Part shown: one piece after another, positions 44,169 through 52,364 of the stretch
Numbering within the stretch: position 1 is the first letter of the stretch
Layout: each line of letters opens with the position of its first letter
Assembly (NCBI RefSeq): GCF_900105355.1
Contig: NZ_FNSC01000001.1
Coordinates: 744,001 to 808,000, forward strand
From: Pseudomonas anguilliseptica
GTDB lineage: Bacteria > Pseudomonadota > Gammaproteobacteria > Pseudomonadales > Pseudomonadaceae
Direction of reading: 5' to 3'
DNA: 64,000 nucleotides
Notes under the pieces: generated by a model
Database searches by the model: none
The model's input: the letters and a program-made list of their open reading frames with translations, nothing else
What the model was told of the DNA's origin: nothing
Made by a program: the position numbers and the translations under genes

Positions 44169-45044
44169 ATGCCGCGCACTCTGCTCCGCAAAGACCCCAG
44201 CAGCTTCAAGACCCTGCAACTCTTTGTTGAAGCCAGCCCGGAAGGCCTGAGTTACCAGGGCCTGGGCATGCCGCTGAACTTTGCGCAGATGCTGGAAAAG
44301 CGCAAACCGGTGGCGGTAGCCGACAGCCAGCGCTTTGCCGTGGAGCTGGCCAATCTGGGCGTTTCGGTGCGCCTGACCCTCTGCTGGCAAGGCCGCGAAT
44401 ACTGGGTGCTGGTGCGCCAGCGCCGGGCGGATCGTGGCGATGTGGTACTCAAGCTGATTTCCGGCTATGTGCCAGCCCACGAGCTCAATCTGCCGCTGCT
44501 CACCGCGATTCAGGAAGTGGCCGAAGAGTGCCTGCTGGAAACCCCGGCAGGCTGGCTAAGCGGACGCTTTGGCGACACCTGGCTGCCCACGCCCTACCAG
44601 AGCAGCCTGCGCTACCGGGAAACCGCGCACTTCAGCCTTAGCCCGCTGTCCGGCGCAGCGCGCCCGGTGCAATGCGGCAACCTCAAGCTGCTCGAACGCC
44701 CCCGCGCCTACGTGCACCTGCCGACCGCCTCATTGCAATTGGTGTATGACCTACGCCTGGAGCTGCCCAAGGAGGCGCGCCAACTCAGCCTGTTGCATGT
44801 CGATGAGCACCTGGAAGACGGCCAACTGATCGCCCGCCTCAACCGCGCACGCCCCGATCTGTTTCTGATCCCCCTGGCCCAGGGCCGGCCGACTGCCGAG
44901 CTGCTGACCCTGAAACAAGGCCAGCTACTGCCGGCTAGCACCCGAGGGCTGTGGCTGGCAGAAAGCTTCGCGCCACAGGATGGCTGGCTGGTGCACGATG
45001 AGCGGACTCGCTGGAAGGATTGGCTAAGCCTGCAAGGCATTTGA
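44169..45044 (+). CDS. Unassigned protein with a degenerate Nudix-like segment
   Basis: 291 residues, no signal peptide or membrane helix. LISGYVPAHELNLPLLTA is followed by IQEVAEECLLE, spaced like a Nudix box but with two extra residues and Gln for Arg of the REUXEE core, so catalysis is doubtful. ETAHFSLSPL and VYDLRLELPKEARQ suggest a beta-rich fold around it. I do not recognise a named family. It lies 69 nt after the aldo/keto reductase on the same strand. Confidence 0.75.
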   Translation: MPRTLLRKDPSSFKTLQLFVEASPEGLSYQGLGMPLNFAQMLEKRKPVAVADSQRFAVELANLGVSVRLTLCWQGREYWVLVRQRRADRGDVVLKLISGYVPAHELNLPLLTAIQEVAEECLLETPAGWLSGRFGDTWLPTPYQSSLRYRETAHFSLSPLSGAARPVQCGNLKLLERPRAYVHLPTASLQLVYDLRLELPKEARQLSLLHVDEHLEDGQLIARLNRARPDLFLIPLAQGRPTAELLTLKQGQLLPASTRGLWLAESFAPQDGWLVHDERTRWKDWLSLQGI

Positions 45045-45080
45045 ATGCAGCCGCAGAGGCAATCTGCAACGGCCAAAACC

Positions 45081-45153
45081 GTAGGGTGGATGACGCTCTT
45101 TTCATCCACATTTACCGCGTATCGGTGGATGGGTGAAGCGCCATCCACCCTAC
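45081..45153. repeat. Inverted-repeat element GTAGGGTGGAT type, copy 1
   Basis: Opens GTAGGGTGGATGACGCTC and closes CATCCACCCTAC, with an internal second pairing (TTCATCCAC against GTGGATGGGTGAA). A close copy lies at 52285-52361. Non-coding, of the small extragenic-repeat kind common in pseudomonads. Confidence 0.8.
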
Positions 45154-45172
45154 AACGGGCTGGCGTAGAGGC

Positions 45173-45196
45173 AAAAAAGCCCCGCCTAGGCGGGGC
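45173..45196 (-). terminator. Intrinsic terminator of the acyl-CoA dehydrogenase pair
   Basis: GCCCCGCC and GGCGGGGC meet at a TA centre; on the minus strand six T residues follow. It lies 51 nt beyond the 45247 stop. Confidence 0.85.
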
Positions 45197-45246
45197 AAAA
45201 AGGGATTTCAGGCAGGCGGGCTGGCGTCATCCAGCCCGCGTAACAA

Positions 45247-46455
45247 CTACTTCAATTCGCTGGAGCTCTTGTCCAGCAGACGTCTGGCGACGATCAACAA
45301 CTGGATCTGCTGGGTGCCTTCAAAGATGTCGAGAATTTTCGAGTCGCGCGCCCATTTTTCCAGCAGCTCATCTTCGCCGTAACCCAACGCACCGGCCAGT
45401 TCGACACACTTCAGCGTCACCTCGTTGGCCACCCGCCCGGCCTTGGCCTTGGCGATGGAGGCTTCCTTGGAGTTGGGCAGCTTGTTGTCGGCCATCCAGG
45501 CGGCCTTCAGGGTTAACAGTCGCGCGGCCTCCCATTCGGCCTCCAGGCGATAGAGGGTCGCCTCGGCATGGCTGACACTCAGCAGCGGCGTGCGGTAATC
45601 CAGCTTGCAGACCTTTTTCAGCAGCTCGCGGGTGCGGTCTAGCGAGGCCTTGGCCACACCGATCGCCATGCCGGCGACCAGTGGACGGGTGTTGTCGAAG
45701 GTTTCCATCACCCCGGCAAAGCCCTTCTGCACATCAATTTCCGGGTTGCCCAGCAGGTTGGCCGCCGGCACCCGGCAATCCGTGAAACTGATCGAGGCGG
45801 TATCCGAAGCCTTGATGCCGAGTTTCTTCTCCAACCGTGTAACGCTCATGCCCTTTGTTCCGTGCTCGACCACGAAGGACTTGATCGCCGCACGACCGAG
45901 GCTCTTGTCCAGGGTGGCCCAGACCACTACGGCATCCGCGCGCTCTCCGGAAGTGACAAAGATCTTCTCGCCGTTAAGTACGTAGTGATCGCCATCCTTG
46001 ATCGCCGTGGTACGAATTGCCGCCGAATCCGAACCACAACCCGGCTCGGTAATCGCCATGGCCGCCCAGATGCCGCCGAAGCGCGTCAACTGCTCATCAT
46101 TGGCCACCGCCGCAATCGCCGCATTGCCCAAGCCCTGACGCGGCATAGCCAAGAGCAGGCCGACATCGCCCCAGCACAACTCCATCACCCCGAGCAGGGC
46201 CGACAGATTGCCGCCATTCTTGATGCCTTCCTGTTGCTCGCGGGCCGCGCCTCGTTTGCTTGCGGAGGTGGCACCGATGGCGTCCGGTGAGCCGGCATTC
46301 ATGCCATCGAGCAGCGCCGCGAGCAGGTCCAGCTCCTTGGGATAGGCGTGCTCGGCCTTGTCGTATTTGCGTGAAATCGGCCGGAAATAGTTCTCCGCCA
46401 CCTGATGGGCCTGATTAACCAGGCCACGGAATTTATTGGGGGTTTCCAGGTTCAT
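45247..46455 (-). CDS. Acyl-CoA dehydrogenase (first of pair)
   Basis: 402 residues. FAD/substrate motifs: WAAMAITEPGCGSDSAAIRT, YVLNGEKIFVTSGERAD, and a C-terminal helical bundle ending DSKILDIFEGTQQIQLLIVA, where the EGT block sits near the active site. Introduces the first double bond in acyl-CoA oxidation; chain specificity cannot be read. Lies 12 nt after a second, shorter dehydrogenase gene on the same strand; the pair probably forms a heteromeric or functionally linked enzyme. Confidence 0.92.
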   Translation of the reverse strand: MNLETPNKFRGLVNQAHQVAENYFRPISRKYDKAEHAYPKELDLLAALLDGMNAGSPDAIGATSASKRGAAREQQEGIKNGGNLSALLGVMELCWGDVGLLLAMPRQGLGNAAIAAVANDEQLTRFGGIWAAMAITEPGCGSDSAAIRTTAIKDGDHYVLNGEKIFVTSGERADAVVVWATLDKSLGRAAIKSFVVEHGTKGMSVTRLEKKLGIKASDTASISFTDCRVPAANLLGNPEIDVQKGFAGVMETFDNTRPLVAGMAIGVAKASLDRTRELLKKVCKLDYRTPLLSVSHAEATLYRLEAEWEAARLLTLKAAWMADNKLPNSKEASIAKAKAGRVANEVTLKCVELAGALGYGEDELLEKWARDSKILDIFEGTQQIQLLIVARRLLDKSSSELK

Positions 46456-46467
46456 GGTGATGTGTCC

Positions 46468-47538
46468 TTAGAGCTGGAGACCGCCGGCCATAATCGCCAG
46501 CGCACGCAGATCGCGGTACCAGCGCTCGGCTGGATGTTCTTTGGTAAAGCCGTGGCCGCCGAGCAACTGCACGGCGTCGGTGCCAATCTTCATGGCCTTT
46601 TCGCTGCACAGCAGGCGTGCCAGATAGGCTTCGCGCTGGAACGACAAACCCTGCTCGGCACGTGAACACGCGCGCCAGACCATCAGGCGCATGGCGTCGA
46701 GCTCCACGGCCATATCGGCGACCGTAAAGGCCACGCCCTGGCGATGACTGATCGGCTCGCCGAAGGCCACGCGCTCATTGCAGTACGGCACCACATAATC
46801 CAGCGCCGACTGCGCCGTGCCCACGGCCAACGCGCACCAGGCCAGCCCGGCATAATCGAGAAAGCTCTGGTAATTGAACGACTCGGAGGCCAGTCGCGCC
46901 TCAACCGGCACCTTGACCCCATTGAGCCGCACCCGCGCGGTGCTGCCAGCCTTCAGGCCCATGGCCGGCTGCGGGCTGCGCTGCAGGCCTTTGGCGCCGG
47001 CTTCGACGATAAACAGCGCAGGGCCGTCCGCCGCCTGCGCCGCGATGATCAGCTGACTGGCATCCAGGCCGCGCAGCACCAGGCACTTTTCACCGCTGAG
47101 CACATAGTGTTTACCGCGTTTGCGCGCACGGGTCGCCAGCGTGTGCGGGTCGAACAGCGGCGTCGATTCATTGACCGCAATGGCCATCACCGGCGCAGGC
47201 TCCTCAGCGACAAAGGCCGGCAGCCAGCGCGCCTGCTGCGCGGCATTGCCCCAACGGCGGATGCAGTTGGCCGCAGACAAGGGCACCAACAAAGCGGCGG
47301 CCAGGGACAGATCGCCCTTGCCCAGTGCTTCGGCAATCAGCGCATTACTCAACGTGGTGCGTTCACCGGCCATGCCGCCCTGCGCCTCGCTGACCGCATA
47401 ATGGGTCAGCCCCAGCTCGTGCGCCTGATTGAGCAACGCCGCCGGCAGCGCCGCCTGTTCATCGGCATCGTGAGCGAGCGGGCGCAGCACTTCACTGGCG
47501 AAGGCTTCGAGCATCTGCTGCTCATCAGATAGGGACAA
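46468..47538 (-). CDS. Acyl-CoA dehydrogenase (second of pair), start lost to IS66
   Basis: 356 residues of acyl-CoA dehydrogenase sequence: SEAQGGMAGERTTLSNALIA, YVLSGEKCLVLRGLDA, RVRLNGVKVPVEARL and LLGGHGFTKEHPAERWYRDL. The active-site Glu/Gly loops are less canonical than in its partner. The reading frame begins with the TTG at 47538 (LSLSDEQQMLEAF); one codon further up (GAT) the IS66 end begins at 47542 and the frame meets a stop inside the IS. The native start, probably ATG GAT TTG, and promoter are therefore gone. Near-complete protein, but expression is uncertain. Confidence 0.85.
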   Translation of the reverse strand: MSLSDEQQMLEAFASEVLRPLAHDADEQAALPAALLNQAHELGLTHYAVSEAQGGMAGERTTLSNALIAEALGKGDLSLAAALLVPLSAANCIRRWGNAAQQARWLPAFVAEEPAPVMAIAVNESTPLFDPHTLATRARKRGKHYVLSGEKCLVLRGLDASQLIIAAQAADGPALFIVEAGAKGLQRSPQPAMGLKAGSTARVRLNGVKVPVEARLASESFNYQSFLDYAGLAWCALAVGTAQSALDYVVPYCNERVAFGEPISHRQGVAFTVADMAVELDAMRLMVWRACSRAEQGLSFQREAYLARLLCSEKAMKIGTDAVQLLGGHGFTKEHPAERWYRDLRALAIMAGGLQL

Positions 47539-47624
47539 ATCGTAAGCGCTCCATAAACCTCATCTACAAATGATCCGCAGGCCAGCCAATGCTGAGCTCC
47601 AATTTCTTTCTGGAGCCAGCCGTC

Positions 47625-47984
47625 ATGATGCGCCCCGACGCCAAAGTCGAAAAAGTCTATCTATACCCCAAGCCGGTGGATTTCCGAAAATCCATCGATG
47701 GCCTGGCCGCCCTGGTCGAGCTGGATATCAAGGTGGCGGTGTTCGACCCGGTGCTGTTCGTCTTCCTCAACCGCGCGCGCAGCCGGGTGAAGATTTTGTA
47801 TTGGGAGCGCAACGGCTTTTGCCTGTGGCTCAAGCGATTGGAGGCTGAACGCTTCAAGTCGCATCCGGAACCTGGCGAAGATGCGATCGTGCTGACGGCC
47901 CAGGAGTTGAACTGGTTGTTGGACGGTATCGACCTGTGGCGCAACCGGCCGCACCAGGTTTTGACCCCTAGGTTCGTCACCTGA
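47625..47984 (+). CDS. tnpB: IS66 accessory protein TnpB
   Basis: 119 residues, the IS66 Orf2 type: VEKVYLYPKPVDFRKSIDGL, LYWERNGFCLWLKRLEAERF and LLDGIDLWRNRPHQ are its conserved blocks. The ATG at 47625 has GGAG 9 nt upstream; an in-frame ATG 12 codons earlier is less likely. Required with TnpC for transposition; the biochemical role is unclear. Confidence 0.93.
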   Translation: MMRPDAKVEKVYLYPKPVDFRKSIDGLAALVELDIKVAVFDPVLFVFLNRARSRVKILYWERNGFCLWLKRLEAERFKSHPEPGEDAIVLTAQELNWLLDGIDLWRNRPHQVLTPRFVT

Positions 47985-48002
47985 GCCGGTATAATCCACG
48001 GC

Positions 48003-49559
48003 ATGATTTCTGTGCCCGAAACCCTTCCTGATGACCCCGCCGCGCTCAAGCAATTGCTCGCTGAGGTGTTGTCGTCGGCGCAGGAATTGGCCAAGGACAA
48101 GGATGGGCAGATCGAGCGCCTGCGCGAACAAAACGCGCTGTTGATCCAGCGCCTGTTCGGCCGTAAATCCGAGCAGAGCAGCGACCCGGATTCACCGCAG
48201 CTAGAGATGTTCAACGAAGCGGAAAGCCTGGCCGAAGCGGCGGCTGAAGCTCCGGCCGCTGAGGTCGAGGAAGAAGTCGTTGCGCCGACCAAGCGCCGCG
48301 GCAAGCGCAAGCCGTTACCGGCCGAACTACCGCGTGTCGAGGTCATCCACGAACTGCCCGAACACGAACTGACCTGCGAATGCGGTTGCCGCAAGCAGGC
48401 CATCGGCGAAGAAACCAGCGAGCAGCTGGAAATCATCCCGATGCAGGTTCAGGTGATCCGCCACATTCGCAAGACCTATGCCTGCAAGGCCTGCGAAAGC
48501 GCGCCGGTCACCGCTGACAAACCGGCCCAACTGATCGAGAAAAGGCTGGCCAGCCCGAGCGTGCTGGCGATGCTGCTGACCAGCAAATACGCCGACGGCA
48601 TCCCACTGTATCGCTTCGAAAAGATGCTCAGTCGCCATGGCATCGACATCCCCCGGCAGACCCTGGCGCGCTGGGTGATCCAGTGCGGCGAACTGCTACA
48701 ACCGTTGCTCAACCTGATGCGCGACAGGCTGCTGGACAGTCCGGTGATCCACTGCGATGAAACCCGCGTGCAGGTGCTCAAGGAGCCTGGGCGCGATCCG
48801 AGCAGCCACTCCTGGATGTGGGTGCAGACCGGTGGCCCGCCTGGCAAACCGGTGATCCTCTTCGACTACACAACCAGCCGCGCGCAGGAGGTGCCGCTGC
48901 GCCTGCTCGACGGTTATCGCGGCTACCTGATGACCGACGATTACGCCGGCTACAACGCCGTGGCCGCACAACAAGGTGTTGAGCGCCTGGCCTGCTGGGC
49001 GCATGCGCGGCGCAAGTTCGTCGAAGCGCAAAAGGTGCAACCGAAGGGCAAAACCGGGCGTGCCGACATCGCGTTGGGGATGATCAACAAGCTCTACGGC
49101 ATCGAGCGCGAACTTAAGGATGCCAGCGATGAACAGCGCTACCGGGGCCGCCAGCAGCACAGCCTACCGCTCCTCGATCAGCTCAAGACCTGGCTGGAGA
49201 AAACCCAGCCGCAGGTCACGGCGCAGAATGCCCTGGGCAAAGCAGTGAACTACCTGGCGAGCAACTGGAGCCGACTCGAACGCTACATCGAGGCTGGCCA
49301 CCTGCCGATCGATAACAACGCTGCCGAGCGCGCGATCCGGCCCTTCGTCATAGGTCGCAAGAACTGGCTGTTCAGCGACACGCCGAAAGGCGCGACCGCC
49401 AGCGCCCAACTCTACAGCCTGGTGGAAACCGCCAAGACCAATGGCCAGGAGCCCTACGCCTGGCTGCGCCATGTCCTCGAACGCCTGCCGCTGGCCAACA
49501 GCGTTGAAGCCTACGAAGCGCTGCTGCCTTGGAACTGCCAACCAACGACGCCACTGTAA
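48003..49559 (+). CDS. tnpC: IS66 transposase TnpC
   Basis: 518 residues, intact. N-terminal leucine-rich coiled coil ([38 protein letters not shown]), a zinc-ribbon-like region (TCECGCRKQ and [10 protein letters not shown]), and the DDE catalytic domain: [25 protein letters not shown] and the Glu in [18 protein letters not shown]. Starts 18 nt after tnpB. Confidence 0.95.
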   Translation: MISVPETLPDDPAALKQLLAEVLSSAQELAKDKDGQIERLREQNALLIQRLFGRKSEQSSDPDSPQLEMFNEAESLAEAAAEAPAAEVEEEVVAPTKRRGKRKPLPAELPRVEVIHELPEHELTCECGCRKQAIGEETSEQLEIIPMQVQVIRHIRKTYACKACESAPVTADKPAQLIEKRLASPSVLAMLLTSKYADGIPLYRFEKMLSRHGIDIPRQTLARWVIQCGELLQPLLNLMRDRLLDSPVIHCDETRVQVLKEPGRDPSSHSWMWVQTGGPPGKPVILFDYTTSRAQEVPLRLLDGYRGYLMTDDYAGYNAVAAQQGVERLACWAHARRKFVEAQKVQPKGKTGRADIALGMINKLYGIERELKDASDEQRYRGRQQHSLPLLDQLKTWLEKTQPQVTAQNALGKAVNYLASNWSRLERYIEAGHLPIDNNAAERAIRPFVIGRKNWLFSDTPKGATASAQLYSLVETAKTNGQEPYAWLRHVLERLPLANSVEAYEALLPWNCQPTTPL

Positions 49560-49601
49560 AACGCAAAACCTCTCCAGAGGGAGGTGGGGTCTATGGAGCG
49601 C

Positions 49602-50327
49602 TTACTGATGAAACGCCTCCAACAGCGCGTTGTAATCCGCCTTCTCCCAATAGCGATACTCCGGATGCCACTGCACCCCAACAGCAAACGCCTTGGCGCC
49701 AATCACACTGACCGCCTCGATCTGCCCATCCTCGGCCACGGCTTCAACCTGCAAGCCCTCGCCTAGGCGATCAACCCCTTGACCATGCAGCGAGTTGACC
49801 TTGATCTGCCGCTCGCCGAACAGCGAATGCAGCACGCCGCCTTCGGTCAGGGCCACGTTGTGCATCGGGCCGTAGGCCACGTCATCCGGTACGTCCTTCA
49901 CCTCACGGTGATCGAGACGCCCTTCCACCTCATGCACTTCACGGTGCAGGGTGCCGCCAAACAGCACGTTCATTTCCTGCATGCCGCGGCAGATGCCGAG
50001 GAACGGAATGCCACGATCAATACAGGCGCGCATCAGGCGCAGCACGGTTTCGTCGCGGGGTTTGTCGGCCAGGCCGAGGCCGGGATGGTCGTCGCCGTAG
50101 AAGCTGGGGTGCACGTTGGAGAGTGAGCCACCGAACATGATGCCGCTGACGCTATCCAGCACCGTATCCATGTCCAGGTCGTCGCCGAAAGCCGGGATCA
50201 TCAGCGGGAAGGCACCGAAGCCGGTGACGGCGTGGATGTACTTCTCGCCGACCAGGTGAAACCAGCCGATATCACGGCTGGTCAGCTGCCAACGGCACAG
50301 GGGAAGGCCAATCATGGGTTTGCTCAT
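49602..50327 (-). CDS. Class I glutamine amidotransferase (PuuD-like), 3' end cut by IS66
   Basis: 241 residues of a C26-type gamma-glutamyl hydrolase: nucleophile Cys113 in GICRGMQEMN, and His221 and Glu223 in QWHPEYRY. Relatives release GABA or other omega-amino acids from gamma-glutamyl conjugates in polyamine breakdown, which fits the neighbouring omega-amino-acid genes bauA and bauC. The stop codon TAA (49604-49602) lies inside the IS66 terminal repeat, so the native C-terminus after LLEAFH is missing. The catalytic triad is intact, so loss may be minor. GAGG precedes ATG 50327. Confidence 0.88.
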   Translation of the reverse strand: MSKPMIGLPLCRWQLTSRDIGWFHLVGEKYIHAVTGFGAFPLMIPAFGDDLDMDTVLDSVSGIMFGGSLSNVHPSFYGDDHPGLGLADKPRDETVLRLMRACIDRGIPFLGICRGMQEMNVLFGGTLHREVHEVEGRLDHREVKDVPDDVAYGPMHNVALTEGGVLHSLFGERQIKVNSLHGQGVDRLGEGLQVEAVAEDGQIEAVSVIGAKAFAVGVQWHPEYRYWEKADYNALLEAFHQ

Positions 50328-50362
50328 AGGGAGTCCTCTTCATTAGTCATTGAAGTGGGCTG

Positions 50363-50418
50363 CCCTTGGGAGAGCGGGCTTACGGGCCAGGAAACCCTGA
50401 ACCCGCTCACCCAAGGGG
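50363..50418. other. Long leader hairpin upstream of the amidotransferase
   Basis: Arms CCCTTGGGAGAGCGGGCTT (50363-50381) and AACCCGCTCACCCAAGGG (50400-50417) pair with one bulge and one mismatch around an 18-nt loop, ending about 36 nt upstream of the start at 50327. No T run follows on either strand, so it is not a simple terminator. It could be a leader element or another extragenic repeat. The rest of the 384-nt gap (50328-50711) holds the repeat at 50517-50602 and the bauC terminator. Confidence 0.6.
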
Positions 50419-50516
50419 TGCCGTAACCTGCGGTCACTGCACCAACGCCGCGCCCGCGCGGCTGGTTTGTTGCGTAAAGCGATGGCTATGCATCCATTAC
50501 GTGCTGCATACAATCG

Positions 50517-50602
50517 GTAGGTTGGTGTTGAGCGCAGCGAAGCCCAACAGGCATTGGTATCGCTCGTTGGGCTTCGTCACTACGTTCCTCAACCCAACCT
50601 AC
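50517..50602. repeat. Inverted-repeat element GTAGGTTGG type
   Basis: GTAGGTTGG at one end pairs with CCAACCTAC at the other, and GCGAAGCCCAAC with GTTGGGCTTCG inside. Single copy seen here. General type of widespread proteobacterial extragenic palindromes. Confidence 0.75.
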
Positions 50603-50674
50603 GTCTGATCGCCTGTTAATCGCGGCCAAGACGGAACACCGTCCGACCGCTCCTATAGGTCATCATCCACATCC

Positions 50675-50705
50675 AAAAAGGGGGCTGATCCTGCGATCAG
50701 CCCCC
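50675..50705 (-). terminator. bauC terminator
   Basis: GGGGGCTGATC and GATCAGCCCCC pair around CTGC; on the minus strand TTTTT follows. It begins 7 nt after the bauC stop. Confidence 0.92.
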
Positions 50706-50711
50706 TGTTAC

Positions 50712-52208
50712 TTAGCCATTACTCGGGAAAGCGAACTGTGCCGCTTCATGCGAAGCGCGCTGCGGCCAGCGCTGGGTGATGGCCTTCTTGCGGGTGTAGA
50801 AGCGCACACCGTCCGGGCCGTAGGCATGCAGGTCGCCGAACAGCGAGCGCTTCCAGCCGCCGAAGCTGTGGTAGCTGACCGGCACCGGCAGCGGTACGTT
50901 GACGCCGACCATGCCGACTTCGATCTCGTCGCAGAACAGGCGGGCCGCTTCACCGTCACGGGTGAAGATGCAGGTGCCGTTGCCGTATTCGTGGTCGTTG
51001 ATCAGCTGCATGGCTTGTTCCAGGCTGCCGACGCGGACGATGCACAGCACGGGGCCGAAGATTTCGTCGGTGTAGATGGTCATCTCCGGGGTCACCTTGT
51101 CGAACAGGGTGCCGCCGACGAAGAAGCCATTCTCGTTGCCCGCCACCACCAGATCGCGGCCGTCGACCACCAGGCTTGCGCCCTGGGCCACACCGGCGTC
51201 GATATAGCCTTTGACCTTGTCACGCGCCGCGCCGGTAACCAGCGGGCCCATGTCCAAGCCGCAGGAGGTGCCGGCACCGATTTTCAGCGCTTTGATTTGC
51301 GGCACGATCTTCTCGACCAGGGCATCGGCGATCTGGTCGCCTACGCACACGGCCACGGAGATGGCCATGCAGCGCTCGCCGCAGGAACCGTAGGCCGCGC
51401 CCATCAGTGCGCTGACGGCGTTGTCCAGGTCGGCATCAGGCATCAGCACGGCGTGGTTCTTCGCGCCGCCCAGGGCCTGCACGCGCTTACCGCGTTTGGT
51501 GCCTTCGCTATAGATGTACTCAGCGATTGGAGTCGAGCCAACAAAGCTCAGGGCTTTGACTTCCGGCGCTTCGATCAGCGCATCCACGGCTTCCTTGTCG
51601 CCGTGCACCACGTTGAGTACGCCTTTTGGCAGGCCGGCTTCCTGCAGCAGTTGGGCGATATACAGGGTGGAGCTTGGATCACGCTCGGATGGCTTCAAGA
51701 TAAAGCAGTTGCCGCAGACGATGGCCAGCGGGTACATCCACAGCGGCACCATGGCCGGGAAGTTGAACGGGGTGATGCCGGCCACGACGCCGATAGGCTG
51801 CATATCGCTCCAGGCGTCGATGTTCGGGCCGACGTTGCGGCTGTACTCGCCCTTGAGGATTTCCGGGGCGGCGCAGGCGAATTCGACGTTCTCGATACCG
51901 CGCTTGAGCTCACCGGCGGCGTCGTCCAGGGTTTTGCCGTGCTCTTCGCTGATCAGCTTGGAGATGGTCGCTTCGTGCTGCTCCAGCAGCTGCTTGAAGC
52001 GGAACATCACCTGGGCGCGTTTGGCCGGCGGAGTGTTGCGCCAGGCCGGGAAGGCAGCCTTGGCCGAGTCGATGGCCAGTTGCATGGTGGCGCGGTCGGC
52101 CAGGGCGACCTGCTTAGTGGCTTCGCCGGTGGACGGATTGAATACGGCAGCCGAGTGGCCAGTGCCGGCGGTCAGTTCGCCGTGGATCAGGTGATTAACG
52201 AGGGTCAT
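50712..52208 (-). CDS. bauC: CoA-acylating malonic/methylmalonic semialdehyde dehydrogenase BauC (MmsA-like)
   Basis: Oxidises malonic semialdehyde (3-oxopropanoate) to acetyl-CoA and CO2 with NAD and CoA. The 498-residue ALDH has PFNFPAMVPLWMYPLAI, the FVGSTPIAEYIY cofactor loop and the catalytic Cys280 in CGERCMAIS, with the usual MmsA block. Named from context: it follows bauA on the same strand, with bauR divergent, as in the beta-alanine locus. A valine-pathway mmsA would normally sit with mmsB, which is absent. AAGGAAC precedes ATG 52208. Confidence 0.9.
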   Translation of the reverse strand: MTLVNHLIHGELTAGTGHSAAVFNPSTGEATKQVALADRATMQLAIDSAKAAFPAWRNTPPAKRAQVMFRFKQLLEQHEATISKLISEEHGKTLDDAAGELKRGIENVEFACAAPEILKGEYSRNVGPNIDAWSDMQPIGVVAGITPFNFPAMVPLWMYPLAIVCGNCFILKPSERDPSSTLYIAQLLQEAGLPKGVLNVVHGDKEAVDALIEAPEVKALSFVGSTPIAEYIYSEGTKRGKRVQALGGAKNHAVLMPDADLDNAVSALMGAAYGSCGERCMAISVAVCVGDQIADALVEKIVPQIKALKIGAGTSCGLDMGPLVTGAARDKVKGYIDAGVAQGASLVVDGRDLVVAGNENGFFVGGTLFDKVTPEMTIYTDEIFGPVLCIVRVGSLEQAMQLINDHEYGNGTCIFTRDGEAARLFCDEIEVGMVGVNVPLPVPVSYHSFGGWKRSLFGDLHAYGPDGVRFYTRKKAITQRWPQRASHEAAQFAFPSNG

Positions 52209-52284
52209 GGCAGTTCCTTAATAACGGATATTGTTTTAGCAGGCGCCGAACGGCTGGCACCTGCAGAAAAAGTGGGGTGTTCCC

Positions 52285-52361
52285 GTAGGGTGGATGACGC
52301 TGTTTTCATCCACCTTGCGGCGCGGCAACTTGGTGGATGGGTGAAGCGACATCCACCCTAC
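52285..52361. repeat. Inverted-repeat element GTAGGGTGGAT type, copy 2
   Basis: Begins GTAGGGTGGATGACGCTG and ends CATCCACCCTAC; the outer ~30 bp at each side match the copy at 45081-45153, the centre differs. It lies between bauA and bauC, ending 4 nt from the bauA stop, and may dampen bauA-bauC read-through. Confidence 0.8.
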
Positions 52362-52364
52362 GCC

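Larger units (their letters stand above)
47542..49605 (+). mobile_element. IS66-family insertion sequence, 2064 bp, no target duplication
   Basis: Left end reads GTAAGCGCTCCATAAACCTC; right end, read inward, GTAAGCGCTCCATAGACCCC: near-identical terminal inverted repeats of IS66 type. It contains tnpB and tnpC but no tnpA. IS66 elements normally leave 8-bp duplications; here the flanks are GACAAATC (left) and TGATGAAA (right), which do not match. Both neighbouring genes are cut at the boundary. This fits an element recombined with another copy, or an adjacent deletion, after insertion. Confidence 0.9.

Noticed and set aside
50427..50446. TTGG-TGCAGTGACC-GCA (minus strand) as a sigma-54 promoter for the amidotransferase
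   Set aside because: Spacing is right but the -12 half (CCGC) is poor and the leader would be about 100 nt with a large hairpin; too weak to claim.
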